From: Pelomonas sp. Root1237
GTDB taxonomy: Bacteria > Pseudomonadota > Gammaproteobacteria > Burkholderiales > Burkholderiaceae_C
Length of the DNA: 64,000 nucleotides
Direction: 5' to 3'
Assembly (NCBI RefSeq): GCF_001425055.1
Contig: NZ_LMDK01000016.1
Location: forward strand, 974,637-1,038,636
Under the pieces are notes generated by a model. It did not search any database. It was not told the DNA's origin and worked only from the letters and a program-made list of their open reading frames with translations. Positions 1 through 8,631 of this stretch are shown here, piece by piece (position 1 is the stretch's first letter; each line of letters opens with the position of its first letter). Position numbers and translations under genes: made by a program.

Positions 1-131
1 TGCTGGGCGTTGAGCGCCAGGTCGTCGCCCAGCACGCCGGCGGTCTTCGTGGCGGCGACCTTGGTCATGGTCGCCACGTCGTCAAGGATGGTGGCGATGT
101 CGTCGAGCAGGACGAGCAGGCTGGAGGCCAT
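1..131 (-). CDS. DUF808 (YedI-like) inner-membrane protein, N-terminal fragment
   Basis: The complement of 131 down to 1 reads from an ATG as a continuous frame that runs off the window edge. The visible residues, [18 protein letters not shown] then [20 protein letters not shown], match the characteristic start of the DUF808/YedI family of predicted multi-pass inner-membrane proteins. The function of this family is unknown to me. Only about 43 residues are present, so nothing can be said about the rest of the protein. Confidence 0.75.
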   Translation of the reverse strand, partial: MASSLLVLLDDIATILDDVATMTKVAATKTAGVLGDDLALNAQ

Positions 132-175
132 GGGGCAGGCGATGCGGTCGTTGGAACGGCCGCGATGCTATCCGC

Positions 176-631
176 TCAGCGGTAATGCCGAGCGAGGCTC
201 TCCGCCACGCAGACGGGTTTGGCCACACCTTCCGCCTCGATGGCGACCTCCACCGTCAACTGCACCGCGCCACCGGCCACCGGGTCCATGGCCAGCAGCT
301 TGAAGCCGGCGCGCAGCCGGCTGCCCACCGGCACCGGCTTCGTGAAGCGCACCTTGTTGAGGCCGTAGTTCAGCACCATGCGCGACTCGCGCACCGAGAA
401 GCCGGTCTCAAAAAAATACGGGATCAGCGACAGCGTCAGGAAGCCATGCGCAATCGGTCCGCCGAAAGGCCCCGCCTTGGCGCGCTCGGGGTCGACGTGG
501 ATCCACTGCCTGTCCTCGGTCGCCTCGGCAAACGCGTTCACGCGCGCCTGGTCGACGGTGATCCAGTCGCTGTGGCCCAGGGGCTGGCCGATCAGGGATT
601 CGAGATCGGCAAGGGTGTCGAAGTGGCGCAT
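176..631 (-). CDS. MaoC-family (R)-specific enoyl-CoA hydratase-like protein
   Basis: A 151-residue single hot-dog-fold protein of the MaoC dehydratase family. These enzymes hydrate trans-2-enoyl-CoA in fatty-acid or polyhydroxyalkanoate metabolism in the cytoplasm. The hydratase-2 signature is recognisable around residues 37-60: ATEDRQWIHVDPERA followed by GGPIAHGFLTLSL. D40 and H45 are the likely catalytic pair. The length is normal for the NodN-like single-domain subgroup. It is transcribed away from the response regulator at 717. The exact acyl substrate cannot be deduced. Confidence 0.88.
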   Translation of the reverse strand: MRHFDTLADLESLIGQPLGHSDWITVDQARVNAFAEATEDRQWIHVDPERAKAGPFGGPIAHGFLTLSLIPYFFETGFSVRESRMVLNYGLNKVRFTKPVPVGSRLRAGFKLLAMDPVAGGAVQLTVEVAIEAEGVAKPVCVAESLARHYR

Positions 632-716
632 GCAGGGTGACGCAAGGTGGCGGGTGTGCCACTACGTTAACCTCGCGCGCCCTGATCGACCGTAGCCCAC
701 GCGACACCACCGTTCC

Positions 717-1376
717 ATGCACATTCTGTTGATCGAGGACGACCTCGGCTTGGGGCCTGCGCTGCAGGCCGCGCTGTGCACCGAAGGGCACAGCAGCACC
801 TGGCTGCGGCGCGCCAACGACGCGCCCCGGCAGCTCGACCCCGCCGCGCAGGACGCCGTGCTGCTGGACCAGACCCTGCCCGACGGCGACGGCCGCGCCT
901 TGCTGACACGCTGGCGCCGCCAGGGCAGCGCAGTGCCAGTCATCGTCATCACCGCACGCACCACGCTGGAGGACCGCCTCGCCGGCTTCGACGGCGGCGC
1001 CGACGACTATGTGGTCAAGCCCTTCGAGATGCCCGAACTGATGGCGCGCCTGCGCTCGGTGCTGCGGCGCTGCGCCCAGCAGGCCAGCGACGAGTGGACG
1101 CTGGGCGGCCTGACGATCGAGCCGCGTCGCCAGCGGGTGCTGCTGGAGGGCGCTGAGCTGGCGCTGTCGCCGCGCGAATATCAGCTGCTGCTGGAACTGG
1201 CACGCGAACGCGGCGGTGTGGTCGCCAAGCACCAGCTCGCGCAACGCCTGGCGCCGCTGGGCGAGCCGATGGAGTTCGGCACGCTGGAGGTGCACCTGGC
1301 CAACCTGCGCCGCAAGGTGGGCGCGGCCCGCATCGGCACGCTGCGCGGCGTGGGCTACTGGCTCGAATGCGCATGA
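717..1376 (+). CDS. OmpR/PhoB-family response regulator
   Basis: A 219-residue two-domain regulator. The receiver domain (about 1-115) has the acidic pair E8/D9, phospho-acceptor D51 (LLDQTLPDGDG), T79 and K101 (VVKPF). A winged-helix DNA-binding domain (about 125-219) ends in the usual LRRKVG and GTLRGVGYWLE signatures. It overlaps the downstream kinase by four bases, so the two form a QseB/TctD-like two-component operon. The stimulus and target genes are unknown. The start follows a short leader after the divergent hydratase gene. Confidence 0.92.
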   Translation: MHILLIEDDLGLGPALQAALCTEGHSSTWLRRANDAPRQLDPAAQDAVLLDQTLPDGDGRALLTRWRRQGSAVPVIVITARTTLEDRLAGFDGGADDYVVKPFEMPELMARLRSVLRRCAQQASDEWTLGGLTIEPRRQRVLLEGAELALSPREYQLLLELARERGGVVAKHQLAQRLAPLGEPMEFGTLEVHLANLRRKVGAARIGTLRGVGYWLECA

Positions 1377-2761
1377 AGTTCGAATGGCTGCAACCCACGC
1401 TGACGCGCCGGCTCATCCTCGCGCTGTTGCTCGCCTTCACGCTGTGCTCGGTGCTGCTGCTGGTGGACGACCAGCTCGATGTCCAGCACCAGTTGGCCAC
1501 CGACCCGGGTGTGCGCCAGCTGGGCCGGCAGCTCGCCGCGGGGCTGGAAGAGATCGACGATCCCGCGCTGGCTGCCCGGGTGCTCGATGGCCACACGCGC
1601 TACATCAACGGGCTGCGCATGGGGCAGACCATGACGACAGGCCCGCTGCTGATGCAGTTGCTGGACCGTCAAGGCCGACAGGTCTACGCGTCGGCACCCG
1701 GCGATGCCATTGCCAAGCCGGGCGTCGGCGAGCAGACCATCGCCGGCCGGACGCACTGGACCTACCGCCAGGACGGGCCGCGCTGGTCGCTGCGGCTGGC
1801 CGAGCCGGCGTTGTCGCGCGCCCAGTTGCTCGGCTTTGCCAGCGGCGCGCTGGGCATGCAGCTGCTGGTGGGCTTCCCGTTGATGCTGCTGCCGCTGTGG
1901 ATCGCCGTCTACACGGGCCTGGCGCCGCTGCGCCGCTTTGCTCGCCGGCTGAACAGCCTGGACCTGCGGCAGGACCTGGCACCGCTGGACGTGGACCTGC
2001 GCTACCGTGAGCTGCGCCCGCTGGGTCAGGCCTTCGACGCGCTGCTGAGCCGCCTGCGCCGGCGCCGCGCGCGTGAACGCGCCTTTGTGCACGAGGCGGC
2101 GCACGAGCTGCGCACGCCGCTGGCCGTCGTCGCCACGCAGACCCACGCCCTCGTGCACGCAGCTGATGCCGACGCGCGCGCCACTGCTGCCGCCGGGCTG
2201 CAACAAGCCATCGCACGCAGCGCCCACCTGTCGCGCCAGCTTCTGGACCTGGCCAGCCTCGACAACGAGCAACCCGCCGCGCCGGTCGCCCTCGACCTGG
2301 CGCATTTCTGCGCGCAGCGACTGGCCGAGCAGGCGGGCGCCGCACGCGAGCGCGGCATTGCGCTGGCGCTGGACGCGCCGGACCAGCTGCCGGTACGCCT
2401 GGACACCGTGGCCTTGCAGTCCTTGCTGCAGAACCTGCTCGACAACGCATTGCGCTACGTGGGCCGCGGCGGCCGCATCGAGGTCAGTCTCGACGTCGCG
2501 CCCGAGGGCCTGCGGCTGGCTGTGGCCGATGACGGCCCGGGTATTGCGCCCGCCGACCGCCCTCAGGCCTTCGAGCGCTTCCGGCGCGGCGCCGGGCATG
2601 ACGTGCAGGGCAGCGGGCTGGGCCTGGCCATCGTGGCGCGGGCTGCCGACCGACTGGGTGGCCAGGTCACGCTGGGCGACGGCCTCACGTGGCCCGACGG
2701 CAGTGGTTGCGGTGCGCGCTTCGAACTTCGGTTGCCGGCCATCGTCTTGGGCATTCCTTAA
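1373..2761 (+). CDS. Membrane sensor histidine kinase paired with the upstream regulator
   Basis: A histidine kinase of about 462 residues. A transmembrane segment near the N terminus (LILALLLAFTLCSVLLLV) is followed by a periplasmic sensor region and a second membrane segment (about residues 155-185). Next comes the HisKA dimerisation domain with the phosphorylated histidine in EAAHELRTPL, then a HATPase domain (LLQNLLDNALRYV, ADDGPGIAP, GSGLGLAIV). I chose the ATG whose ATGA overlaps the stop of the response regulator. An in-frame ATG six bases upstream (1367) is the alternative. The organisation is QseC/TctE-like, and the ligand is unknown. Confidence 0.9.
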   Translation: MKFEWLQPTLTRRLILALLLAFTLCSVLLLVDDQLDVQHQLATDPGVRQLGRQLAAGLEEIDDPALAARVLDGHTRYINGLRMGQTMTTGPLLMQLLDRQGRQVYASAPGDAIAKPGVGEQTIAGRTHWTYRQDGPRWSLRLAEPALSRAQLLGFASGALGMQLLVGFPLMLLPLWIAVYTGLAPLRRFARRLNSLDLRQDLAPLDVDLRYRELRPLGQAFDALLSRLRRRRARERAFVHEAAHELRTPLAVVATQTHALVHAADADARATAAAGLQQAIARSAHLSRQLLDLASLDNEQPAAPVALDLAHFCAQRLAEQAGAARERGIALALDAPDQLPVRLDTVALQSLLQNLLDNALRYVGRGGRIEVSLDVAPEGLRLAVADDGPGIAPADRPQAFERFRRGAGHDVQGSGLGLAIVARAADRLGGQVTLGDGLTWPDGSGCGARFELRLPAIVLGIP

Positions 2762-2814
2762 GCCACGGCTTTCAACAATGGCCCGGTCCTTTCCACCACC
2801 GACCGGAGCCTTGT

Positions 2815-3375
2815 TTGAAAGCTGTGCTGTTCCTCACCGTTGCCGCGCTGGCCGCTCTGCCCGCGCATGCCGCCGACCCCTACGTCGGCTTCAACCTCAC
2901 TACTCCCGGCGAGGCGAACTTCAGCATCAACGGCCATGACGTGGCCAACGACAACAAGCCGCATGCGATGAAGCTGTACGCCGGGCTGCAGTTCACGCCC
3001 ACCTGGGCGGCCGAGCTGGGCTACGGCGCCTTCGGCAGCTACCACGCGGCCGACCCCACGCCAGGTTCCTCCTACCAGCTGAAGATGTCCACAAGCGTCG
3101 CCTACCTGGCCGCACGGGCCACCACCCCGCTCGGCGATTCCTTCGCACTCTTCGGCAAGGTCGGCCTGGCCGTGAACCGGCTCAAGGCCAGCGACTCGCT
3201 GGGCCACACCGATCGCGAGTCCTTCGTGCGGCCCATATTCGGCAGCGGCCTGGAGTGGAAGCTCGCACCGCAGGTGTCCGCCACCGTCGAATACAACCGC
3301 TACGGTTCGCGCCGCAGCGACGGCGACCGCTTCACGCAGCAGAAGGCCGAGGTGGGTCTGGCCTTCAAGTTCTAG
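2815..3375 (+). CDS. Small outer-membrane beta-barrel protein
   Basis: About 186 residues with a TTG start at 2815, chosen because GGAG lies six bases upstream and translation then begins with a signal peptide (LKAVLFLTVAALAALPAHA, cut before ADPYVG). The rest shows alternating hydrophobic strands (LYAGLQFTPTWAAELGYG, FGKVGLAV) and ends in a terminal phenylalanine (GLAFKF), as expected for an eight-stranded OmpA/OmpW-like barrel. It lacks the OmpA peptidoglycan-binding domain. It follows the two-component operon by about 50 bases and may be co-transcribed. The specific role is unknown. Confidence 0.75.
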   Translation: MKAVLFLTVAALAALPAHAADPYVGFNLTTPGEANFSINGHDVANDNKPHAMKLYAGLQFTPTWAAELGYGAFGSYHAADPTPGSSYQLKMSTSVAYLAARATTPLGDSFALFGKVGLAVNRLKASDSLGHTDRESFVRPIFGSGLEWKLAPQVSATVEYNRYGSRRSDGDRFTQQKAEVGLAFKF

Positions 3376-3403
3376 TCGGGCGGGCAAGTTAATCTCGCGG
3401 GCC

Positions 3404-4060
3404 ATGCCTGACAGTACCGCCCGCGACATCCTCGTCCTCGCCGCCCACCCCGACCTGGCCCGCTCCCATGCGACCCGCACGCTGCTCGATGCGCTGCGTG
3501 CCTCGCCTGCGGTCGACCGGGTCGAGCTGCGTGACCTCTACCGCCTCTATCCGGACTTCCACATCCACGTCGACGCCGAGCAGCGCGCCCTCGAAGCCGC
3601 CAAGCTGGTCGTCATGTTGCATCCCATCTACTGGTACAGCATGCCGGCACTGCAGAAGCTCTGGCTGGACGAGGTGCCGCGCCTGGGCTGGGCCTATGGG
3701 CCCGGCGGCACGGCCCTGCATGGCAAGGACTTCTGGCTGGTCGCCTCCACCGGCGGCGGTGCCGAGGCCTATGCGCCGGGCGGCCACAACCATCACCCCA
3801 TCGACGAGTTCCTGCTGCCTTACCGGCAGTCGGCCCACACCTGCGGCATGAACTACCTGCCGCCGCAGATCCTGCAAGGCGCCCACCGCGTGACGGACGC
3901 CGAGATCACCGCCCATGCCGAGCTGTTCGTGAAGCGGCTGGCGCACTACCCCGAGTGGTGCGAGCACCTCGCCGAGCCGGCCATCGGCGACGAGGAGGCC
4001 GTTGCTCTGGACGAGCGGCCACCGTTGTTCTCTACGTTGGATGCCGGGAGCGACGAATGA
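3404..4060 (+). CDS. kefF: KefF-like quinone oxidoreductase, ancillary subunit of K+/H+ antiporter
   Basis: A 218-residue flavodoxin-fold NAD(P)H:quinone oxidoreductase of the KefF/YheR type. The FMN-binding fold starts LVLAAHPDLARSHATR, and the family signature HPIYWYSMPALQKLWLDEV lies near residues 75-93. In known systems KefF binds the KefC antiporter on the cytoplasmic face and is needed for full activity. The gene overlaps kefC by four bases (ATGA), strongly supporting the assignment. The C-terminal about 25 residues are variable. Confidence 0.88.
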   Translation: MPDSTARDILVLAAHPDLARSHATRTLLDALRASPAVDRVELRDLYRLYPDFHIHVDAEQRALEAAKLVVMLHPIYWYSMPALQKLWLDEVPRLGWAYGPGGTALHGKDFWLVASTGGGAEAYAPGGHNHHPIDEFLLPYRQSAHTCGMNYLPPQILQGAHRVTDAEITAHAELFVKRLAHYPEWCEHLAEPAIGDEEAVALDERPPLFSTLDAGSDE

Positions 4061-5904
4061 GCCACGGCAATTGGCTGCAACTGCCCCTCGTGTTCCTGGC
4101 CGCCGCCGTGCTGGCGGTGCCGCTGGCGCGCTGGGCACGCCTGGGCTCCATCCTCGGCTATCTCGTCGCCGGCCTGCTGATCGGCCCGGCCGTGCTCGGG
4201 CTGATCCCTGAATCCACGGCCATCCCCGAGGTCGCCGAGCTCGGCGTGGTGCTGATGCTCTTTCTCGTCGGCCTGGAGCTGGAGCCCAAGCGGCTGTGGG
4301 CGATGCGCCGGCCCATCTTCGGCTGGGGCAGCGTACAGCTGCTGGGCTGCGCGGCGGCGCTTGCTGTGGTGGGCCTCGCGTTGGGCTACCCGTGGCGGCT
4401 GACCGTCGTCGTCAGCCTGGGCCTGGCGATGTCGTCCACCGCCGTGGCGCTGGCCGTGCTGGCCGAGCGCAACCTCGGCCGCACGACGGCGGGCGAGAGC
4501 ATCCTGTCGGTTGCGTTGCTGCAGGACATCGCCGCCATTCCCGTGCTGGCGTTGGTGCCAGTGCTGGCGCTCAGCGGCGCGGCAGACGACAGCGACGGCA
4601 AGACCTGGCTGGCGGCGGGCAAGGCCCTGGGCGCCATCATCGTCATCGTCTTTGGCGGTCGCCTGTTGCTGCGGCCCGCGCTGCGCTGGATTGCCCACAG
4701 CAAGACACCCGAGATCTTCACCGCCGCGGCCCTGCTGCTGGTGCTGGGCACGGCGGCGCTGATGCAACTCGTCGGCCTGTCGATGGCGCTGGGCGCCTTC
4801 CTGGCCGGCGTGCTGCTGGCCGAAAGCGAATACCGCCGCGAGCTGGAGACCGACCTGGAGCCCTTCAAGGGACTGCTGCTGGGCTTGTTCTTCATCGCCG
4901 TCGGCATGGGGCTGGACCTCAAGGCCGTCGCCGCCCAGCCGGGCTTCGTGGCGCTGCTCGTGCTGGCCCTGCTCGCCTGCAAGATCCTCGTGCTCGGTGC
5001 CATGGCCAAGGCGATGAAGATCCCGCTGGTGGAGCGGCCGGCCTTCGTCATCCTGCTGGCCCAGGGCGGCGAGTTCGGCTTCGTCGTCTTCCAGCTCGCG
5101 CAGAGCGAAGGCATGATCAGCGCGGCGCAGAACTCGGCCCTGGTGGCGGCCGTCGCGCTGTCGCTGGCGCTGACCCCGCTGCTGCTGACCGGGGGCGACC
5201 GGCTGATGTCGCAGAAGCTTGCCCGCCGCGGCCTCAAGAAGCGCGCCGAAGCTACGCCGCCACCGCCCTCGCCCATCATCATTGCCGGCAGTGGCCGCTA
5301 CGGCCAGGTCGTCGCCCGCATGCTGCGCGCCAATGGGCTGGAGGCCACGGTGCTGGACCACGACTCCGAGGCCATCGAGAGCCTGCGTCGCTTCGACTGG
5401 ACGGTCTACTACGGCGACGCGACTCGGCTGGACATGCTCAAGACCGCCGGGGCGGCAACGGGGCGCATCCTCGTCATCGCCATCGACGACATCGCGCAGA
5501 GCGTCGAGATTGCCGAGCTGGCGCGCGAGCATTTCCCGCAGCTCACCGTCGTGGCCCGCGCACGCAATGTGCAGCACTACTACCAGCTGCATGAAGCCGG
5601 CGTGCGCCACATCGAGCGCGAGACCTTCGACGCCGCGCTGATGAGCGCGCGCAGCGTGCTGGAGCTGACCGGCATGGAGCCGCACGCCGCACGCCGCCAG
5701 GCCATGCGCTTCCGGCGCCACAACATCGACGTGCTCAACACCATGGTGCCGCTGCAGGGTGACGAGGGCGCGCTGATCGCCGCTGCCCGGCTGGGCCGCC
5801 AGCAGTTCGAGCAGTTGATCGCCGCCGAGCGCGAGGCCGAGGACGCGCACCGCAAGGCCCAGCGTGGCGGCTGGGACAGGCAGGACGCCGCACCGCCTCT
5901 TTGA
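4057..5904 (+). CDS. kefC: KefB/KefC-type K+/H+ antiporter with RCK (TrkA-N) domain
   Basis: A 615-residue CPA2-family antiporter, starting at the ATG that overlaps the kefF stop. The N-terminal about 380 residues form many hydrophobic membrane spans (for example SILGYLVAGLLIGPAVLGLI). The central loop motif LLAESEYRRELETDLEPF is typical of KefB/C. A cytosolic nucleotide-binding RCK/KTN domain follows, with the GxGxxG fingerprint IIAGSGRYGQVVARML and a conserved aspartate in LDHDSE. Known homologues are glutathione-gated and protect against electrophiles by acidifying the cytoplasm. KefB and KefC are hard to tell apart here, but the adjacent kefF favours KefC. Confidence 0.9.
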   Translation: MSHGNWLQLPLVFLAAAVLAVPLARWARLGSILGYLVAGLLIGPAVLGLIPESTAIPEVAELGVVLMLFLVGLELEPKRLWAMRRPIFGWGSVQLLGCAAALAVVGLALGYPWRLTVVVSLGLAMSSTAVALAVLAERNLGRTTAGESILSVALLQDIAAIPVLALVPVLALSGAADDSDGKTWLAAGKALGAIIVIVFGGRLLLRPALRWIAHSKTPEIFTAAALLLVLGTAALMQLVGLSMALGAFLAGVLLAESEYRRELETDLEPFKGLLLGLFFIAVGMGLDLKAVAAQPGFVALLVLALLACKILVLGAMAKAMKIPLVERPAFVILLAQGGEFGFVVFQLAQSEGMISAAQNSALVAAVALSLALTPLLLTGGDRLMSQKLARRGLKKRAEATPPPPSPIIIAGSGRYGQVVARMLRANGLEATVLDHDSEAIESLRRFDWTVYYGDATRLDMLKTAGAATGRILVIAIDDIAQSVEIAELAREHFPQLTVVARARNVQHYYQLHEAGVRHIERETFDAALMSARSVLELTGMEPHAARRQAMRFRRHNIDVLNTMVPLQGDEGALIAAARLGRQQFEQLIAAEREAEDAHRKAQRGGWDRQDAAPPL

Positions 5905-5940
5905 GAGCAGGGTTTGAAGGTGCGCGGCGACAATCGAGTC

Positions 5941-6372
5941 ATGTTCGCCCCATCCCAGCTCGAAGTCCGGCGCTTCTTCTGCGCCACCTACCGCAAGTGG
6001 CGCGACGGCGCGCCGTTGATCCCGATGGAAGCCCTTGCAGCGGACTGGATCGCCGAGCATCCGGAGTACCACGCCGATCTCGCCGACGAAGCCGCAGCGC
6101 TGGAGAAGGTCTACACGGTGGAGGAAGGACGCACCAACCCCTTCCTGCATCTGTCCATGCATCTGACCATCACCGAGCAACACGCCATCGACCAGCCCTC
6201 GGGCATCCGCCAGGCCATCGACCTGCTGGCTGCCAAGCGCAATTCCCGCCACGAGGCCCACCATGTCGCCATGGAAGCCCTGGGGGAAATGGTGTGGGCG
6301 TCCCAGCGAAGCGGCTTGCCGCCGGATGGGCACGCCTATCTGGACAAGGTGCGCCAGGCGGCTACCCGCTGA
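5941..6372 (+). CDS. DUF1841 family protein
   Basis: A 143-residue soluble protein starting MFAPSQLEVRRFFC and containing PLEALAADWI-like and HPEYH segments typical of the DUF1841 family in beta- and gammaproteobacteria. No catalytic motif or membrane segment is visible, and the function is unknown to me. The start at 5941 was preferred over an upstream in-frame ATG because the family begins at the MFxPS motif. It lies 36 bases after kefC on the same strand. Confidence 0.8.
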   Translation: MFAPSQLEVRRFFCATYRKWRDGAPLIPMEALAADWIAEHPEYHADLADEAAALEKVYTVEEGRTNPFLHLSMHLTITEQHAIDQPSGIRQAIDLLAAKRNSRHEAHHVAMEALGEMVWASQRSGLPPDGHAYLDKVRQAATR

Positions 6373-6583
6373 GCCCTGTCAGCATCGGAATAAATTCGAT
6401 ATTTTTCCGGCACAACAGCTTATTCAGGTCGTTGATTGTTTTCCTTTTCTGAACGACGCGTTGCTGCGGCCCTGGTGTTTCTACCGAGTCGCACTGCCTA
6501 GAGTTCAGCCCATGGACACCGCGGTCGCGATGCCCAAGCAAACCAGGCGGAACTACCCGCCACGGAACTTGAAGGAAATCATC

Positions 6584-6940
6584 ATGAACAAGCTGTCTAC
6601 CGTCTTTGCCGCCGGCCTGCTGATCGCTGCCGGCGCCGCCTCCGCACAAACAACCCGCGAATCCGTCATCGCCGACCTCGTGGCCGCCCGCAACAGCGGC
6701 GAACTGGCTGCCCTCCAAGGTGAGAAGGGTGTCGAAGCGACGACGCCGGCCACCGCCAAGGCTGCCGCCGTCGCAACCGTCAAGCTGCCCCGTCAGGCCA
6801 TCCTGACGGTCAGGGCGACCGACCTGCAGGTCGAACAGACCGCAGCGCTGGCCGCCGACCATGGCGAGAACGCCGCTCGCGAGCTGGGCGATTTCCCGGC
6901 CCCGGTCGTGCGCCGCACCACTGCCCTGGCAGCCAAGTAA
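6584..6940 (+). CDS. Small secreted DUF4148-like protein
   Basis: A 118-residue protein with a clear signal peptide (MNKLSTVFAAGLLIAAGAASA, cut before QTTRES). The next stretch, RESVIADLVAARNSGELAAL, resembles the DUF4148 motif common in Burkholderiales periplasmic proteins. The rest is alanine-rich and low in complexity. A strong Shine-Dalgarno (GAAGGA) lies eight bases before the ATG, and an intrinsic terminator follows about 20 bases after the stop, so it looks like a single-gene unit. The roughly 210-base leader before it is unusually AT-rich for this window and probably holds the promoter, though I see no confident -35/-10 pair. Function unknown. Confidence 0.75.
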   Translation: MNKLSTVFAAGLLIAAGAASAQTTRESVIADLVAARNSGELAALQGEKGVEATTPATAKAAAVATVKLPRQAILTVRATDLQVEQTAALAADHGENAARELGDFPAPVVRRTTALAAK

Positions 6941-6960
6941 GCGGAGCCCCGCACCATGAC

Positions 6961-6990
6961 GAGCGGCCCTCCGGGGCCGCTCTTCTTTTT
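6961..6990 (+). terminator. Intrinsic terminator after the DUF4148-like gene
   Basis: A perfect 9-bp stem (GAGCGGCCC/GGGCCGCTC) with a TCCG loop is followed by TTCTTTTT. It serves the plus-strand gene ending at 6940. Confidence 0.92.
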
Positions 6991-7014
6991 GGCGCTTGTG
7001 GGGCGACAAGGCGC

Positions 7015-7036
7015 AAAAAAGCCACCCGCAGGTGGC
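7015..7036 (-). terminator. Intrinsic terminator of the flgM-flgN unit
   Basis: Read on the minus strand, GCCACC, a four-base loop and GGTGGC are followed by a run of six T. It lies just downstream of the flgN stop at 7057. Confidence 0.85.
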
Positions 7037-7056
7037 TTCCTGTATTCAGCGACCGA

Positions 7057-7446
7057 TCAGGCCTGGTAGCTGCCGCCGCCGACGCTGCGGCGCTCGGCCT
7101 TGCCGCCAGCGCCATACAGGCCCGTGGGCTCGCTCGGGATCAGCACGTCCAGCGCACGATCCAGTGAAGCATTGCCGCGGGCCAGGGCTTCGCGCTGGGC
7201 GGCCAGCAGGCCGCCGGCACGCACAAGGCGGTTGCGCAGGGCGCTGGGCACGCTGCCGGTGCGGGCGGCTTCGCTGAAGTTCTGCACGGCGCGGGCCAGG
7301 TGCTGGTGCAGCTCGGCGGCATGCTGTTCGATGGCCGTCGCGTCGCGGCGGGCCAGCGCATCACCGAGCTGGTTCAGCGCAGCCTCGACAGCCAGCAGAG
7401 GCTGTTCGAGTTCGGTGCCGAGGGTGGACGGAGCGATGGCGGTCAT
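7057..7446 (-). CDS. flgN: FlgN, chaperone for hook-associated proteins FlgK/FlgL
   Basis: A 129-residue mostly alpha-helical protein (LEQPLLAVEAALNQLGDAL and LRNRLVRAGGLLAAQREAL). Length, helical content and position directly after flgM match FlgN. In known systems this cytoplasmic chaperone binds the C termini of FlgK and FlgL and delivers them to the flagellar export gate. Three bases separate it from flgM. FlgN sequences diverge strongly, so the assignment leans on context as well as sequence. Confidence 0.85.
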   Translation of the reverse strand: MTAIAPSTLGTELEQPLLAVEAALNQLGDALARRDATAIEQHAAELHQHLARAVQNFSEAARTGSVPSALRNRLVRAGGLLAAQREALARGNASLDRALDVLIPSEPTGLYGAGGKAERRSVGGGSYQA

Positions 7447-7449
7447 GGT

Positions 7450-7782
7450 TCAGTGCTTATTGACGCGGCTGTCCAGCAATTCTTGCGCATTTGAGACCAG
7501 CTTGTCGGCGATGGCGTTCGCGTTGACCGTGAACTTACCCTCACTGATGGCCTTGGAGATGCGTGCGACCTTGGCGGCGTCAAAGCTGCCGTCGTCGGCG
7601 CTGCCACTGGCAGCCAGCTTGGCGGTGTTGGAAATGGCGACCTGGGCGCTGGGCGCGGAGGTCGCGGCTTGGGCGGTCTGACGGACGACGTCGGCCGTGC
7701 CGGCAGCCTCGGGCTTGCGCGAGGCGGGGCGCTCGGCCTTGGGCGGGCTGGCGGTGCCGTCTGGGCTGTTACCGATCTTCAT
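7450..7782 (-). CDS. flgM: FlgM, anti-sigma-28 factor
   Basis: A 110-residue protein starting MKIGNS, with a disordered proline/alanine-rich N-terminal half. The conserved sigma-28-binding C-terminal half includes FDAAKVARISKAISEGKFTV and IADKLVSNAQELL. FlgM holds FliA inactive until hook completion, then is exported. A sigma-28 promoter-like site lies 60 bases upstream (7842-7868), which would give the classic feedback in which FliA drives its own inhibitor. flgN is the next gene of the unit. Confidence 0.95.
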   Translation of the reverse strand: MKIGNSPDGTASPPKAERPASRKPEAAGTADVVRQTAQAATSAPSAQVAISNTAKLAASGSADDGSFDAAKVARISKAISEGKFTVNANAIADKLVSNAQELLDSRVNKH

Positions 7783-7841
7783 GAGCTTCTCCAGGGTGCG
7801 GGGCGGGCCCCGCAGAGGGCATTGCAGGGGAGTTTCCTCCT

Positions 7842-7868
7842 GTATCGGCCCCGGGCCTAGGAACTTGA
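7842..7868 (-). promoter_or_regulatory. Sigma-28 (FliA) promoter-like site for flgMN
   Basis: On the minus strand TCAAGTTC (-35), an 11-bp spacer and GCCGATAC (-10) match the enterobacterial FliA consensus (TAAAGTTT, 11 bp, GCCGATAA) very closely. It is 60 bases from the flgM ATG. Confidence 0.85.
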
Positions 7869-7920
7869 GCGGGAATTGGCCGGTTTTTCCGGCCAGTTCT
7901 CAAGATTCGTGGCAGTTTGC

Positions 7921-8631
7921 TCATAGCAACACGTCCACGCGGCGTTCGCCGACTGCTCGGCCGCTGGCGACGCGACCACTCTCAAACCTCACCCTGACCT
8001 CCTGGCCCTCGATGCCGGCCGACAGAGCCTGCGCCTCGGAGGCGACGGCAAATCCCTCACCCGCAACCCGGACCTGCACGGTCTCTCCGGCGGCAAACCA
8101 TTGGCGCGACTTCAGCGCCGGCGCGCGCACCGCCTCGGCGGCGCCCAGCGGGCGAGCCAGCGTGCGGCCGATCAGCAGGGCCGGATCCGTGAAGACGGCG
8201 CCGGGCTCGGCAGCGATGTCGATATCGGCCACGGCCAGCTGTTCTTGAGACAAATTCACACCAGCCGGCAGCGGGCCGCTGGCGACAACGGCGCGGCCAA
8301 AGACGGCAACGCGTATTGGCAGCGTGACATTCCAGCGCGCCACGCCATCGGTACAGCGCAGGCCGATGCGGCTCTTGCCCCAGACGGCCATGCCGGGCGG
8401 CAGATAAGGCTGGATCTGCTGGCAGGGCGCCAGGCGCAGCCGGGCGTCAAGCACGCCGATCTCAACGGCCACACGGGTATTGGGGGGTGCCGCGGCGCGC
8501 GCGGCCGCCTCGGCCAGCACGCGCACCCGCTCCACCAGCGCCGGATCAAGCACCGACGCAGGCACGGCCTGCGCCAGGCCGGGATCGGCCGAGAGCAGCA
8601 TGCAGACAAGGAGCAGGGTGGCACGAAGCAT
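7921..8631 (-). CDS. flgA: FlgA, P-ring assembly chaperone
   Basis: A periplasmic protein of about 236 residues. The start at 8631 was chosen because it begins directly with the signal peptide (MLRATLLLVCMLLSADPGLA). The C-terminal SAF domain has the usual FlgA features: LPIRVAVFGRAVVAS, LPAGVNLSQEQL, the RPLGAAEAVRAPALK stretch and the final VRVRFESGRVASGRAVG. FlgA assists FlgI polymerisation into the P ring around the rod. It is divergent from flgB, and its promoter must lie in the 158-base gap between them. Confidence 0.93.
   Translation of the reverse strand: MLRATLLLVCMLLSADPGLAQAVPASVLDPALVERVRVLAEAAARAAAPPNTRVAVEIGVLDARLRLAPCQQIQPYLPPGMAVWGKSRIGLRCTDGVARWNVTLPIRVAVFGRAVVASGPLPAGVNLSQEQLAVADIDIAAEPGAVFTDPALLIGRTLARPLGAAEAVRAPALKSRQWFAAGETVQVRVAGEGFAVASEAQALSAGIEGQEVRVRFESGRVASGRAVGERRVDVLL

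Noticed and set aside
408-1295. Long minus-strand frame overlapping the MaoC gene and the response regulator
   Set aside because: It covers two convincing genes in other frames and has no recognisable protein features.
3946-6333. Very long open frame on the minus strand opposite kefC (795 codons)
   Set aside because: Its composition is a low-complexity mirror of the strong kefC reading frame. GC-rich third positions keep antisense frames open throughout this window. It has no domain and no ribosome site.
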